Below are positions 29,144 through 40,176 of a stretch of 64,000 nt of DNA, one piece after another. Position 1 is the stretch's first letter; every line of letters begins with the position of its first letter. This DNA is from Selaginella tamariscina (Eukaryota > Streptophyta > Lycopodiopsida > Selaginellales > Selaginellaceae). The stretch lies in contig PUQB01000040.1 in assembly GCA_003024785.1 (NCBI GenBank), forward strand, positions 144,978-208,977, read 5' to 3'. The notes under the pieces were generated by a model. It saw only the letters and a list, made by a program, of their open reading frames with translations. It searched no databases and was not told the DNA's origin. The position numbers and the translations under genes are program-made.

Positions 29144-30437
29144 TTATGGTGCTCTCCTACATCCGATTGAGCGACAGGCTAGTAAGGTAACCGGGTCGGT
29201 TCCCATGGTGTCTAGTTGTGCCTGAGAAGTGCTTTGATCCGGACCCTCCGCTTCGGACGTGGTGTAGTCCATGTAGCGATTTTCTGCGGGTACCTTTCTC
29301 CTTCCTTGCATCCCTGCCCTCCGTTGAGGTGGGTGACGAGGACGGGCTCCTCCTGGCTGTCCCTCGGGGCCCCCTCCGCGGGACCAACCTGACGGCTGGT
29401 GGCGTGGCTTACCTCGGTTAAACGGTATTCCCTCATCTAATGAGTGGTTTTGTAGGACCATGCGCGGAATCCCCCCATGACGTCTAGACGGTCGTGATTG
29501 ATGGGGCAAATACTCCTCCCTGAGACGATATCCCTTGTCTGGTAATGGTTGCGGCTCTGCTGGTTGCTCGGCCGAATCTCTCCTGCCCCTGGACGAAATC
29601 CTTTCGTCCCTTGTCCAGAGTGGCCACTATGCGACCCCTCTTTCTAGTACCTCCTCCTAGTCTGTCAACTCGTCGACGTCTAGTCGCCTTCGCGCAAGTG
29701 GTCGTCTCATGTGTACCCCGGTCTTTCGAAGCCTTGGGTTCTCATCCTGGCCTGCTATGTCGTTCGATTGGCTGAACTCCTGGTGCAGAGGTTGCCTTCT
29801 TGGCAATCGATGCCCTTCCCTAGGGGCCTTCTGGATGAGGCTCTTCCTCCCCTCTTTCCGGGTAGCCATGGGCCCTCCGCCTCACCCTGATGGCCCTGGG
29901 TTTCCTACCTTACATTCGTTGTGGCGCTGTCCACATTGGACCTCTGGCTCACGTCCCCCATTGCTATCCGTGTTGCTTTGCCCCCTCAAGATTCTGCCTC
30001 CGCTGCAGGCCTTCCCTTTCCTGGGGTTGTCTGTGCGGGGTTTCCTCCTTTGAGGGTACTCGTTGAACATGGGTTCTACTCTTTGGTATGGGGGCTCATC
30101 ATGGCCGTCACTTTTGCTTACGTTGAGAGGTGGAGGGCTTCCATCGTCCTGCCATCCATCCCACTCTGCATCGATGGTAGGTCATTATCGGGCGAAGTTG
30201 CCTGTCTGGGTGCTGCTCATACCCACATGCTGCTGTCATGCTGCGGTTTCTTCATATCCTTCTTCGTTGTTGGCGGTGTGTGACTGCCTTTGTCGCTGGT
30301 GTGCCGGGTTTACCGCTGCTTGGAGATTCGGCCATGCGGTATTTACGTGTTTCCTCGGGTAGGTGAGGCAGGGGCGATTGCGGCAACCGAGGTGCCTCAT
30401 TGCCTTCCATCAACCTCCCTCGGCCAGCCCGTCGCAT
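29144..30437 (-). pseudogene. H gag N-terminal low-complexity region
   Basis: Several short overlapping minus-strand frames (30437-30252, 30070-29882, 29869-29657, 29509-29144), rich in Arg, Gly, Pro and Glu. They are probably pieces of one disordered gag N terminus broken by indels. No domain recognised. The long plus-strand frames here are GC-rich shadows. Confidence 0.4.
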
Positions 30438-30649
30438 CCTCCTGGCCAGATGTTACTCGTGATCTTTATTTGTTCGAACGAGTTAATCCCGGCTCTCCTT
30501 TGGGCCACAACTCTGCTTGCTACAGTGAACTCCATCAGTATGTACTATTTATCCCTCCGTGGTCGCCACAAATGGTTGTCGGGGACTCCGCAAGCTAGAT
30601 GTGGTGCTTCTCAGGAAACCTCAGTGGTCACCAAGATGCTGTGGATAGC

Positions 30650-31260
30650 GTCCAACTCCAAGCGTCCAAACCGGCAAGCTGGCCTTACCTCAGAAGTACT
30701 GGAAGGTGTTGGATGGCCTCTACTCGGACACCGCGAGGGTCCGTGTACAGGGTAGGAGAGTTTTACTATGGTGGTTTGGTCAAGAGCGTTGCTCAGCCTA
30801 GGAGTGGGACAAGTAGGGAATCCCCGCTTGTAAGGTGAATAGAAGGAGTATGGATATATTTATAATGCCTGTTTGAGTAAAACTATCTCGACAGAGGAGC
30901 AAGATACAAGACGCAGACTTGACTCCTAAAAAGCCTCTGACCCACTCCCAGCCTTCTTGCTTATATAGTGGGTTACCTAGCGCTAAACCCTAGGTACATG
31001 TGGTGCTTTCCTACTAGTCTGCTGCCTTGTGACAGAGTCCTGTATGTCTCATTTATGCGCCTCCCTCACGCGTGTTGTCTTGCGTACCCTGGGTAGTTGA
31101 TCCGAACGATCGAATCTACGCCTGGTTATGCTGCCACCTAACATTTGTTGCAATTAGTTCGTACTTGCGGTACCTTCCTTATCCGGCGCTTCGTCCCATC
31201 GCTCGTCCACGCCGACTGGCCGTTTGACATGTTAGATCACCCTCAGACCACCGTCAACCA
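30650..31260 (-). repeat. H 5' LTR
   Basis: Starts on the minus strand at 31260 (TGGTTGACGGTGGTCTGA) and matches 36106-36694 on the plus strand throughout. TATA box CTATATAA at 30961-30968. The inner end, near 30650, is approximate. Confidence 0.7.
30961..30968 (-). promoter_or_regulatory. TATA box in H LTR
   Basis: CTATATAA on the minus strand. The equivalent position in the LTR at 36106-36694 reads CTGTATAA (about 36391). Confidence 0.5.
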
Positions 31261-31274
31261 CCAACGCAGCATCA

Positions 31275-32300
31275 ATGTCTATCCTACAGGAGCCCCATAA
31301 GAGCCGCATCAAGGCGATCACCTCTGCATTTGATTTTCGAAAAACTCCAACAAGTTTCAATAAAGAAATCAGGTACGTTTATCATATAACTGAACAGGGA
31401 CACAAATCGGATTGGGGGGGGCTAGTCGTAGTGGGATTACAATGTGAGCTGCAAACTCTACACAATCCCAAAAGCAAGGATAAGGAGACAACCATATTTC
31501 CAATGCTTCATCACATTCTAACAGCACTCCATATTACGCACGCAGATTTAGCACCAACAAGAACACCGGTAATGACGACAAGGATGGAGTTCTAGTTAGG
31601 TCTCACTTCACAGTACCTAGACAACATTTTTGACACTTGTAATTTGGATGCACCACTACCAACCAAGCCAAAGAAACGACCATGATCACATGTAAAGAAA
31701 CCAAAAGAACCACAAACACAGGAACCGGTGTCCTACCAATTTGTGGAAGACAAGGAAGAAGATGATCAAATCTTACAGAGGAAACCGTTACCACGAGGAG
31801 ACCTTCGGAGAATGCCATGGCATCAACCTCCATAGCATGCATGGAGTGTGGAGACTCAGCACCATCAGACAACATCCATACAGAAGACACCATAATATTG
31901 TCACCTTCGTCAACTCATTCTCCCTCTACCGCAGGTATTCCTCACATCATAACATAGCATGTACGAACTACGACCGGGCACGTACAAAATCTAGTTGTTC
32001 AGTAGACACATCAAGAACCACATTGACCCTCACCCACACCTAGACAACAAGTCAAGAACGACATTCATGATAAAGAGAAGGAGCAAGAACCCTACTCCCA
32101 ACCACAACAAATGGGGAATCACGCATCAATTGACAAGAGTGGGACACACTCAAAGGTTCAAAGCGCACGCGCAATCAAATTGCTTCACTCAGATTACCAC
32201 CGCAAGACCCGACAAATGATCCTACTCTCGAAGGTCAACTATCACATCTTCGGAGTGTTGTCGATTCCGTCATACAGCAAGTAGCGGTTCAACGAGGAGC
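31275..32300 (+). pseudogene. Second copy of the E extra ORF
   Basis: Plus strand: LVVVGL...LHNPKSKDKET block (31420-31500), linker with NLDAPLPTKPKKRP (about 31640-31680), VEDKEEDDQILQRKPLPRGDLRRMPW (31740-31820) and HLRSVVDSVIQQVAVQ (32239-32290). Order and content are those of the E ORF without its insertion and inversion, so this copy shows the ancestral arrangement. Stops and frameshifts are frequent. It joins D-like LTR sequence at about 32305. Confidence 0.55.
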
Positions 32301-32304
32301 CCCA

Positions 32305-32520
32305 CAAAAGAGATGTGTCTCACACATACCCCCATGATAGAGCCAAGGCATCGTCACTTACCCCTTGAGGAATCACCACCAAACTCCATGCACAAATAAA
32401 CACCTAGAAACCATGTAGCTTTTTTAATATGAGTTATCTGTAGAATGTCTTATGTGGTATAGTACGCACATACACATACACACACACAAGTTCTTGGTAC
32501 CTCTAATTGGTGACCCTCAA
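32305..32520 (+). repeat. Fragment of D-like LTR
   Basis: GCATCGTCACTTACCCCTTG and flanking bases match 52393-52412 in the D LTR; the rest is diverged. A (CA)n tract (32466-32488) follows. Confidence 0.5.
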
Positions 32521-32555
32521 GGATTGTAACTTTCGATTGAGGAGTCAATGCAGGA

Positions 32556-32949
32556 TATATAGTTAAGGATAGAGCGGATTGCTCAAGCTGTGGAGAGTGT
32601 TATGGCGCCCAAGATGACTGCTATTCAAGGGATGATGAACAAGGGTGTTCAGTGACCAACCAAATAGAGGACCTTGAGTCCGATGGTGGAGCTCAAGCCT
32701 CTGTTGACAGTGCAAGAGCCGGTGACTTTATTTCAGAGGCTGGTGCAAGCACGAGATGAGAGTCAATAGACCGCTAACATACAGCGTCTTCAAGAGGAGA
32801 ATGAGCAGCTCAGGAAGGAGACACATGCTTTTCATATTCAGTTCTCAATGGTGCAGCAGGAACTTGACAAGGAGAAAGCTAAGTTCCAGAAGTACAAGGA
32901 CCAGGAAGAGGCGGAGTATCAAGAGGATGCTCATGATATGTTGCCATGA
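32556..32949 (+). pseudogene. Coiled-coil ORF remnant before a PPT
   Basis: Plus strand: RIERIAQAVESVMAPKMTAIQGMM, two stops, then QRLQEENEQLRKETHAFHIQF and QQELDKEKAKFQKYKDQEEAEYQ ending at a stop at 32947-32949. The heptad pattern of Leu and charged residues predicts a coiled coil. It is followed by the purine-rich tract AATAAGGAGGGAACAG and a TGTTAAGG that could start an LTR, so it is the 3'-terminal ORF of a retroelement, in position like the end of the E extra ORF. Confidence 0.4.
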
Positions 32950-32981
32950 GGACACAACAATGAATAAGGAGGGAACAGTGT

Positions 32982-33205
32982 TAAGGGTAAAATATTAGGA
33001 GCATAGAACGTCCTACTGTGGAGAGAATAAAGGTAGGAAGGTCGTAGTAAGCATGGAAGGAAAGGTAGTGAAAGAGGAAAATCTTTACCAAGAGGAAAAG
33101 GTGAGTAAGGAAAAGGAAGTCTCAAAAGGAAAAGGATGACGTAGCAAGGAAGAGTAGTTAAGGGGTAGTTAGGGCAAGGGAGAAAGGGTCTCCATAAGAA
33201 GTTCC

Positions 33206-33246
<41 letters not shown>

Positions 33247-33400
33247 TCTTCTTTTTTATTCATGTTAGAAATGAAGGTGCATATTATAAGATCTTGTGTG
33301 TGTGATATGTATACACTCAATGAATGGATCTAACAAGGCAATAGCCAAAATCCGTTCTTGCCCTTGACTTTGGAGACCAGTCATTGTGGCACTAAGGGAA
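32982..33400 (+). repeat. LTR-like segment with (AG)n and D-LTR similarity
   Basis: Begins TGTTAAGGG after a purine tract. (GA)n at 33213-33246. 33260-33380 matches 52920-53040 in the D LTR (GCATATT...ATACA...CAATGGCCAAA/CAATAGCCAAA...CTTGACCTT/CTTGACTTT). (TA)n at 33410-33433 follows. Confidence 0.5.
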
Positions 33401-33539
33401 GGTGATTTGATATATATATATATATATATATATGTTAAGAGTTAAGAGAAGGAGAGTGTATAGCCTTTCTTGATGGTTGAGAGAAAGGAAACAATTAGAT
33501 AGGAAATGGTGAGGTTTCATGATTAACAACAGCGATGGT

Positions 33540-35300
33540 TGCATCCCATAGCCTTGCCTCGAACCCTGCCTATTGCTCATGGATCTGCTTAAGTTGGACC
33601 TCTAGCTCTCGAGTTTGCTCTTGCAAGCAATGTAACTTTTGTTCCCTTACCGTGAGAAGTTGACCTTGCAGTTGAACATGCACCTCTAACTATGTGGTGG
33701 TCTGTGGCAGGTCTTGTGGGGCCTCGGCTGGCCTGGCTGGAACGAGACCACTACCCATTGTGCCTCGGGTGTGGGCTTCGCCGGGGAGGACGTGAGAGTG
33801 GCTTTGGCTTCTATGAGCTGAATGGTGGGCTGGTGTAGTTTTTCTTTATTGCTGCCAGCTTTTGGTGGGCCTCCATAAGCTCTGCCTCCCTTCGCTTGAG
33901 CTCAATGCCAAGCTCGAAGGCTTGTTGTTCTCTCTCCGCTATGGCCCACTCATGGTCATGTCCAAGTTGATCGTGGAGTTTTGGAGGCCATCGTACTTGC
34001 CCTGTAGTTGGCCCAAGCTGTTCTGGCACATAGCCTCTGCAGCCTCTCAATGTTGGACTCTTTAGAGAGGTTGTTCTGCATACCCCTTGGCTTCCTTTTG
34101 AGTAGCCTGGTAATGGTTCGTGAGCTTCTTTACTATGGCATCATGCTAAGTGGACACTCCAGGGAGGTCTAGATTGTTGTACATTGCCACTGCCTTCATA
34201 ATCCGATCAAAGAGCTTGGCTAGTTCGAGAGCTGGGTGGCCCACTGCCCATTGGCGTGGTAGTGCCGGTAAGTCTCACCTAACACATTGCTTGTGTCTTC
34301 CTCCTCACTGCATGGGTTGGTTGACTGTGATGGACCGGCCGAATTCCCTTGTGCTGGGTTTCATGGTATTTCAAGGCCTTTTGTTAGGGGAACTACTAGT
34401 ATCGGCTTCGTGGCTGGGGACCTGTACTCCTTCTCCCATGCTCTCCTTCCCCCATCTTGTTTCGGTGGGGGTCTTTTCTTGCCCATTTCCATGATGACTC
34501 TGGTGTGGCCAGCTACTTCCCTTTGTCGGCTCAGCTGGCGCCTATCTGCTCTCCTTCCTTCGATTCCCCTGTGATGTCCGATCGGAGCTACATTGGTAGG
34601 GGAGTTTGAACTCGGCTAATGATCCAAGAGAGTATTACCCTGAGGTGGCCGACTATGGTGAGCCTCCATCTTGATCACTTCTAGATCCCATTGATGCCTT
34701 GGGTCAGGGCCGGTATCATATAGTGCCTGAGGCAATCTGTAGCGACTCCTTCTCAGGTGCCACATAGGGCATTCGCTAGTTGAGTGGCGACACGCCTCTC
34801 CATTCTTCTAGTGAACATGAAGGTCATGAGTGCTAGGAACTTGTCCACATCCTCCCCTTCATGTATGCTGAGCCTGGACAGTGCAATCTCATCCTTGGCA
34901 TGGAACCATTAGCATTCGGGATTCGGTAGCTCTTCGTCCTCCGGTAGATTGAACATGGCAGCTAGCTGCTTTAGGTCGATGCAAAAGTACACCAAGCTGC
35001 CCAACCAGAACTAGATATCTACTCGCTTGGTCTTCCCCATCTCTAGCTTTGCCATTTGGATGAATTGGTGGGCTCACTTGGCGAATTCCGGCCTTTCCAG
35101 TTCTCCACACGGGGCATCGTAGAGCCCTAGCAGCCGCATCTATTTTTGGACCCATTGAACGTTAGGTTGGTTAATCAATTCGGCAACAAACCCATGACAC
35201 AACCACAAAGGGCGTGCCTCGAGCATTGTATCGTGTGAAGTCTAGCCTAGTGTCTCATCTCCATGTGATGCTGCCTTCCATGATGTGGGCTATCATGCCA
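33540..35300 (-). pseudogene. H' : relative of the H unidentified ORF, plus coiled coil
   Basis: Minus strand from about 35160: LLGLYDA...CGELERPEFAK, AHQFIQMAKLEMGKTKRVD, FWLGSLVYFCIDLKQLAAMFNLPEDEELPNPE, KDEIALSRLSIHEGEDVDKFLALMTFMFTRRMERRVATQLANALC. Near 33990-33830 follows a coiled coil (EWAIAEREQQAFELGIELKRREAELMEAHQKLAAIKK). Many stops. The MTFMFTRR...LANAL block pairs with VAFMLTGR...LANGL in H. The family is not recognised; the acidic-helical character is gag-like. It ends near C-like LTR DNA at 35310. Confidence 0.45.
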
Positions 35301-35309
35301 TAGCCTCTT

Positions 35310-35690
35310 AGATTCAAGAGTTGCACCAAGTGCCACAAATGTGGCTCCTAAATGCCAACTTTAGAACCCTTTAGTGAACCCTTAGGAACTGGGTAACATG
35401 TACCTGTTAAATATGATCCCATACCCACAGTTGGACAAGGACACGGATGTGCCTTGCTTGACCATGAGTGCTACACCTAGCTTGATGTGGAGGAGGAGGC
35501 TAGAGACAAGCCTCAACCTTTGCATCTTGGAACGTGCATTCCAACAAGACCTTTTAGGCATGAATTCGCCAACATTAAGGGTGAGTTACCCCAAGGGTGG
35601 GACGTACCCCTGTTATTTGGAAGTTAGGGCGGCACAATAGAGGGTTGTGTTAAGCCATGACCCAAGAGCACAAGGAGGCTTGACTCAAAA
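35310..35690 (+). repeat. Diverged C-family LTR fragment
   Basis: Same order of words as the C LTR: GTGCCACAAATGTGGC, AACGTGCATTCC, AGGGTG..TACCCCAAGGGTGGG, GTACCCCTGTTATTTGGAAG, AGGGCGGCACAATAGAGGGTTG. Truncated at both ends. Confidence 0.6.
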
Positions 35691-36105
35691 GCAAGGAACA
35701 AAACAAGAATGATTGTAAAATGATTGGTGTTGATAGGTCAAAGCTTTTATCTAAGAGCTAATCTAGGCATAAGCTAAAAATGATACTCCAAGAGCTAATC
35801 TAGGCATGAGTTAAAAATAATATCCCTTATCCTATAAATATATTTTATAGGCATATCCTGTAGGTATATCTTGTAGGCATATATTGTATCCCGTATCATG
35901 TATCCTGTGTCTTGTGACAGCACCTCCTCCCTAAGGAAGAGTTCCATAAATCCTGAGACTTGTTTTAGCAAGATAATGTTGATGGAAGGTAGCAATCTTG
36001 GAAGAAGCATGAAGTAAATTGGATGCAAGTTCCCAAGTGCGATCGGTAGGCAAATAACTTTTCCAATCCACCAAGTATTGAAGTTGGCAGCGATGAGGAC
36101 AAAAT
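35691..36105 (-). pseudogene. T1-family 3' end: chromodomain and LTR start
   Basis: Minus strand: chromodomain residues (NFNTWWIGKVICLPIALGNLHP in a shifted frame, as at 4088-4150), the tract AGGGAGGAGGTGC and the LTR start at 35919 (TGTCACAAG). The LTR continues to about 35691. Sharp junctions with C-like (left) and H LTR (right) sequence. Confidence 0.8.
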
Positions 36106-36694
36106 TGGTTGATGGTGGTCTGACACTGTCAAAGCGGCTAGCCAGCACGGACGAGCGACGGAACAAAGCGTTGGATAAGGAAGGTATTGCAGGTACAAAC
36201 TGATGGCAACAGATGTCAGGCGACGGCGTAACTAGGCGTAGATCCGTTCATCTGGACCAACTACCCAGGGTACGTAGGACAGCACACGTGAGAGAGGTGC
36301 ATAAATGAGACAGACAGGACTCTGTCACAGGGCGGAAGACCAGTAGGAAACTACCACCTATACCTAGGGTTTAGTGCTAGGTAACCCACTGTATAAGCAA
36401 GAAGGTTGGTAGTGGGTCGGGATCTTTTTGGGGAGTCAAGTTTGCGTCTTGTATCTTGCTCCATTGTCGGAGATAGTTTGTACTCAGGGAGGCATTATAA
36501 TAGATCCATACTCCTATTCACCTTACAAGCAGGGATTCCCTGCTTGTCCCACTTCTAGTCTGAGCAGCGCTCTTTGCCAAACCACCATAGTAGAACTCCC
36601 CCACCTATACACGGACCCTTGTGGCATCCGGGTAGAGGCCATTCAACACCTTCCATTATTTCTGAGGTAAGACCAGCTTGCCGGTTCGGACCCC
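36106..36694 (+). repeat. H-family LTR, plus orientation
   Basis: Matches 31260-30650 inverted, from TGGTTGATGGTGGTCTGA to TTGCCGGTTCGGACCCCC. Joined at 36695 to C-family integrase, so solo or truncated. Confidence 0.7.
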
Positions 36695-37775
36695 CGGAGT
36701 GGGACAATGATAAACGATGTTGCCAAGTATGTTAAAACATGCCCCACATGTCAACAAGTGAAGAGTCGATCGCAAAAACGAGCTAGGAAGTTGCAGTGTA
36801 TACCAATTTCAGAGCGACCATTTCAAAGTGTTACTTTGGACTTTATCATGGGATTGCCAAAATCTTTGGTTTCAATGCCCTCATGGTGGTAGTTGATCGC
36901 TTTTCAAAGGCTGCTCATTTTGTTCCAACTATAGAGACAGTGCATATAAAACAAACAGCAAAGTTGTTCTTTCACGAAGTTGTAAGAGTGCACAGGCTAC
37001 CGGAAACGATGATTTTAAATCAAGATCCTTGATTTACAGGCAAATTTTGGGGAACATTGTTTAAGTAGTTTGGCACGATGCTGAAGTTCAGTACAGCTTA
37101 CCATCCGCAAACTGATGGTCAAATGGAGAGGGAACCAACAAGTCAAAGACTATCTCAGATGCTATGTTCAAGGTGATTAACTTGATGGGCTGAACACTTA
37201 GATATGGCTGAGATATGTTACAATAACTTGACACACATTGTGTTCGGATGTAGCCCGATGGAAGTGTTAATTGAGAATAAGGGTATTCCTCAAAGTATAG
37301 TGTTACCGAAAGACGATGTCAATCGAGTTCCCTCTATAGCAGAGTTCACTGGACAATTGTATTGGACATGGGAAGCTGCTCGTCAAGCGATGGCTGCAAC
37401 ATAGGAAAGGTATCATCAGCAGTATGATAAACATTGATGGGATGTAGAATATCAGGTTGGGATATGGTATTGTTAAGTACCAGAAACTTAAAGGTTCCAA
37501 TGACTCTTTCGAAGAAGTTTCTATCGCACTACATAGGTCCATATAAGGTGGTGAAGCAAGTAGGAAAAGTGGCTTATGGGTTAGATCTTCTCTAGAGTTG
37601 GGAACAATACATAATGTGTTTCATGTCAATTTGCTCGAGCCATTCCACAAGGATGAGAAACATCCAGATAGATATCATAGTTTATGTCTGCCTCCAGAGT
37701 TAGTTGGTGAAGAGAAAGAATTCGAAGTTGAGGCGATATTAAAGGGCAAACATTCATGGATGGCAAAAATGTAAA
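36695..37775 (+). pseudogene. C-family integrase fragment
   Basis: Plus strand: [71 protein letters not shown] (frameshifted), MAEICYNN, GCSPMEVL, then the GPY/F region and FEVEAILKG. It covers the integrase region missing from the intact C element (zinc-binding part) and stops inside the chromodomain at about 37775, where an unrelated ORF takes over. Frameshifts and stops make it inactive. Confidence 0.85.
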
Positions 37776-38174
37776 CATGAGGACGGGCTGGCTGAGGCTT
37801 TGCAGAGGGAGTACCGTCTGGCAGTTGAGATGACGGGGGACAACCAGGTGGACCTGTCCCTCTCGGTCAGCAAAGATAAAACAAGATGGGGCGTCAGTGT
37901 TTGTTGTGATTCGATTCCAGTTTTGGTTGGTGAGTACAAGGACACTCGTATCCAGCATGCTGAGATGGATATGCATCTCAAGCACAAGGGTTCAACAGCG
38001 GGTGTCTTTGGTGAGCTAGAGTACATATTTGGGTACGCAGCGGACGGCGATACTATTACTATTCAGCTCGTAATTCTTCCTCTCGATGCAAGAAAGAGCC
38101 TCATCAAATTGGGCCAGCTCTGTGGGTCTCGGCGAAAAGGAGGCTCCAGCTCAAGAGGCTTCGTATTATTCTAG
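37776..38174 (+). CDS. Unidentified ORF fused to a broken chromodomain
   Basis: An uninterrupted frame running at least from 37776 (HEDGLAEALQREYRLAVEMTGDNQVDL) to a stop at 38172-38174, about 130 residues. It contains LSLSVSKDKTRWGVSVCCDSIPVLVGEY, HLKHKGSTAGVFGELEYIFGYAADGDTITIQLVILPLDARKSLIKLGQLCG and a Ser/Gly/Arg tail. Alternating hydrophobic residues suggest beta strands. No ATG start is near the 5' edge; the frame runs back into the chromodomain codons (KCK), so it is the 3' exon or end of something larger. I do not recognise the family. It is less decayed than everything around it. Confidence 0.45.
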   Translation, partial: HEDGLAEALQREYRLAVEMTGDNQVDLSLSVSKDKTRWGVSVCCDSIPVLVGEYKDTRIQHAEMDMHLKHKGSTAGVFGELEYIFGYAADGDTITIQLVILPLDARKSLIKLGQLCGSRRKGGSSSRGFVLF

Positions 38175-38488
38175 TATATTTGCGTATTCCAGGTATATTC
38201 TAGCATATTCTAGAATATTCTCAAGAATATTCTAGAATATATAAGTTTTTTTAATATGCCGACTGGCTTAATATTTGCCGACCAACAAATAAATCATTTA
38301 AATTTTTAGAATTTTTTTAATACTTTATAAAAAAGTTCAATAAATTACTATTCAAACAAAGCATTTTTATGTAAACCATTTATCCTTGTAGCACCGGTGG
38401 GTCATGAACTCTACTGCAATTCACTAGCAAATGGTGGACCTCCATCTCACTGAGCATCGCCTTTGTAGAAAATATGTGACGTCCGGGT
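38175..38488. other. AT-rich flank, probable left end of M2
   Basis: Repeats of TATTCTAGAATATTC (38195-38245), then ATGCCGACTGG and TTGCCGACC words related to the leader hairpins at 41940-42640. No ORF. Confidence 0.4.
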
Positions 38489-38881
38489 TCAAGCCAAGCA
38501 CACGGTGTAGATGAAGTACATGTGTACACATGGGCTCCAACTTTTGCTCTTCTGAAAGGTAGAACAACTGCATATAGGATAAGTACTAATAGTCACCTTT
38601 GCAGAGTCATTTCCTGCACACAACAAAGCCTCCTTCCGTCCTCTAACTGTCACTTCAACATTTCTCACACGACCTAAAAACGTCTTGGCCTTGTGGAAAT
38701 TCTTCTCTTGTTCCTTAGACATTTTTGTTGGAGTCCGGACCATGCGTCCTTCGAAAGGTGGAATTGTTGTAGATCCAGCTCCACGTGGTGGCGATGGTGT
38801 TTTGTCCTTCTGACCCTCATCTACTCTTCCTGCTGTCCCTGTAAACCTTCCAAAACACCTGTAGTTCTCTGACCTCCTCAC
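38489..38881 (-). pseudogene. M2 transposase C-terminal SWIM domain
   Basis: A 130-residue open minus-strand frame ending VTISTYPICSCSTFQKSKSWSPCVHMYFIYTVCLA. C-x-C-x(n)-C-x-H is the SWIM signature found at the C terminus of MuDR and FAR1 transposases. Preceded by VRNVEVTVRGRKEALLC, the strand pair that usually precedes SWIM. The protein stops at the end of the domain. Confidence 0.75.
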
Positions 38882-40116
38882 TTGTCAGCTTCGTTTCCTT
38901 GAGCACAGGCCAAACCGTTGGTGGTGTTGGAATTCTTGACTGAAGAATTTTGCCGTTTGGCCGCGTGAAACACCCTGAATCTTTTGGGCAGAACCACATC
39001 ATCTGTTGTACATACTCCTCATTCCCCAAGGCATCATGTACATTCGTTTTCCATAGAATCCTGGTGCTGGCACTCTGCTTGGATAACCGATTGGTTTTCC
39101 ACACAGAGCAGTTCCTTCCTGATTCATCCCCAAACACTTAACCTTACTGGATGCTCCGATTCGTCTGATGGCCCACTCTGTTTGTGCAATCTCTCTCTCC
39201 AAAACCTCTTCGAACCTTAACCTCTTTCTCCTGTTGTTTTGGACCACGCTCTGTGTACTCTACATCATGTCTGTGTGAACGTCGAGCATCAGACTGTTCT
39301 GTTCCTGTGACTGTTCTCCTAACAGTTTGCACTCGAACGTTAGTGGTACTCGTGAACTCCGGGCTGGTCAAGTGTTCCTCGTCTTCCACCAGATTGATAA
39401 TTGTTGATGGAGATACACTTTTCCCCTCAGAGAGTTTGCGTTGCACTCGTTTCAACAGAGTTTCCTTCGAAGGACCTGACCCTGTATACCTCCCTTCTAT
39501 TGCCCTTTCACCTTCGCACTCTGCATAACTGCATCGGTGAGGTCTAACATTGTCGCCTCCAGCAGTGGTACTCTTTTGGCCAATCTTGCTCTTCTTGCTC
39601 TTGCGTGAATCACTTCAGCATTGTTTGTAGTTGGAACGCTCGCAGTCCTTCTTCTCCCCAGTTCCGCCATGGAGATGTGGTCCTCATGCCTGATCCACCA
39701 AGACAGCCATGTCTTCAAAGCACGAATGTTTGACGCTCGTCCTTCCCAAAAAGACTCGAGAATTGCTAGTTGTTCTTTCTTAGATTGTTCATTCAGTGCT
39801 GCAGGCCAGGCACGAGCAAGCTTCATGTGTTCTTCACGATGTTCTTCTGCGATCCATTTCTTTGTCACCTGACGCACGGATTGCATAAAGTGAAACAGAC
39901 AGCTTCTTTCCCTCCCTTTCATCTTTTCTCCGTTGTTGAATACTTGGCACAAGGCTATCCATATCGCTCCAGCCTCATCCGACATGAAACCAGCAAAGTT
40001 GACATTCTCCAAACCCTGTTTTTACAAACCTCTAGCATTGTGTTCAAGAACTTCAGCACTGCAACATTATCTTCGCACACATATCTGTGTAAGCTATAGT
40101 CACCATGGATCTGACA

Positions 40117-40176
40117 CTGTAAGAGAGCATTAGATAACAAAGATTAGAAAGTGTTATGAAGAGTTCTACAACTTAC
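40117..40176 (-). other. 60-bp intron in M2 transposase
   Basis: Minus strand GTAAGTTG at 40176 to CTCTTACAG ending at 40117. The donor is conserved in M1 (10796). Confidence 0.65.

Larger units (their letters stand above)
25148..31260 (-). mobile_element. Element H: gag-protease element without RT or integrase
   Basis: Minus-strand order: 5' LTR (31260 to about 30650), gag (30440-27930), protease (27641-27195) and an unidentified ORF (about 27190-25200). The left end is truncated at F2; no 3' LTR is present. GC-rich compared with its neighbours. A related copy of the 3' ORF is at 33540-35300 and a related LTR at 36106-36694. Confidence 0.7.

Noticed and set aside
25419-30838. Many long plus-strand ORFs in the H region
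   Set aside because: GC-rich shadows of the minus-strand gag/protease frames. The minus strand has the gag capsid, the zinc knuckle and the protease signature; the plus strand has no recognisable motif.
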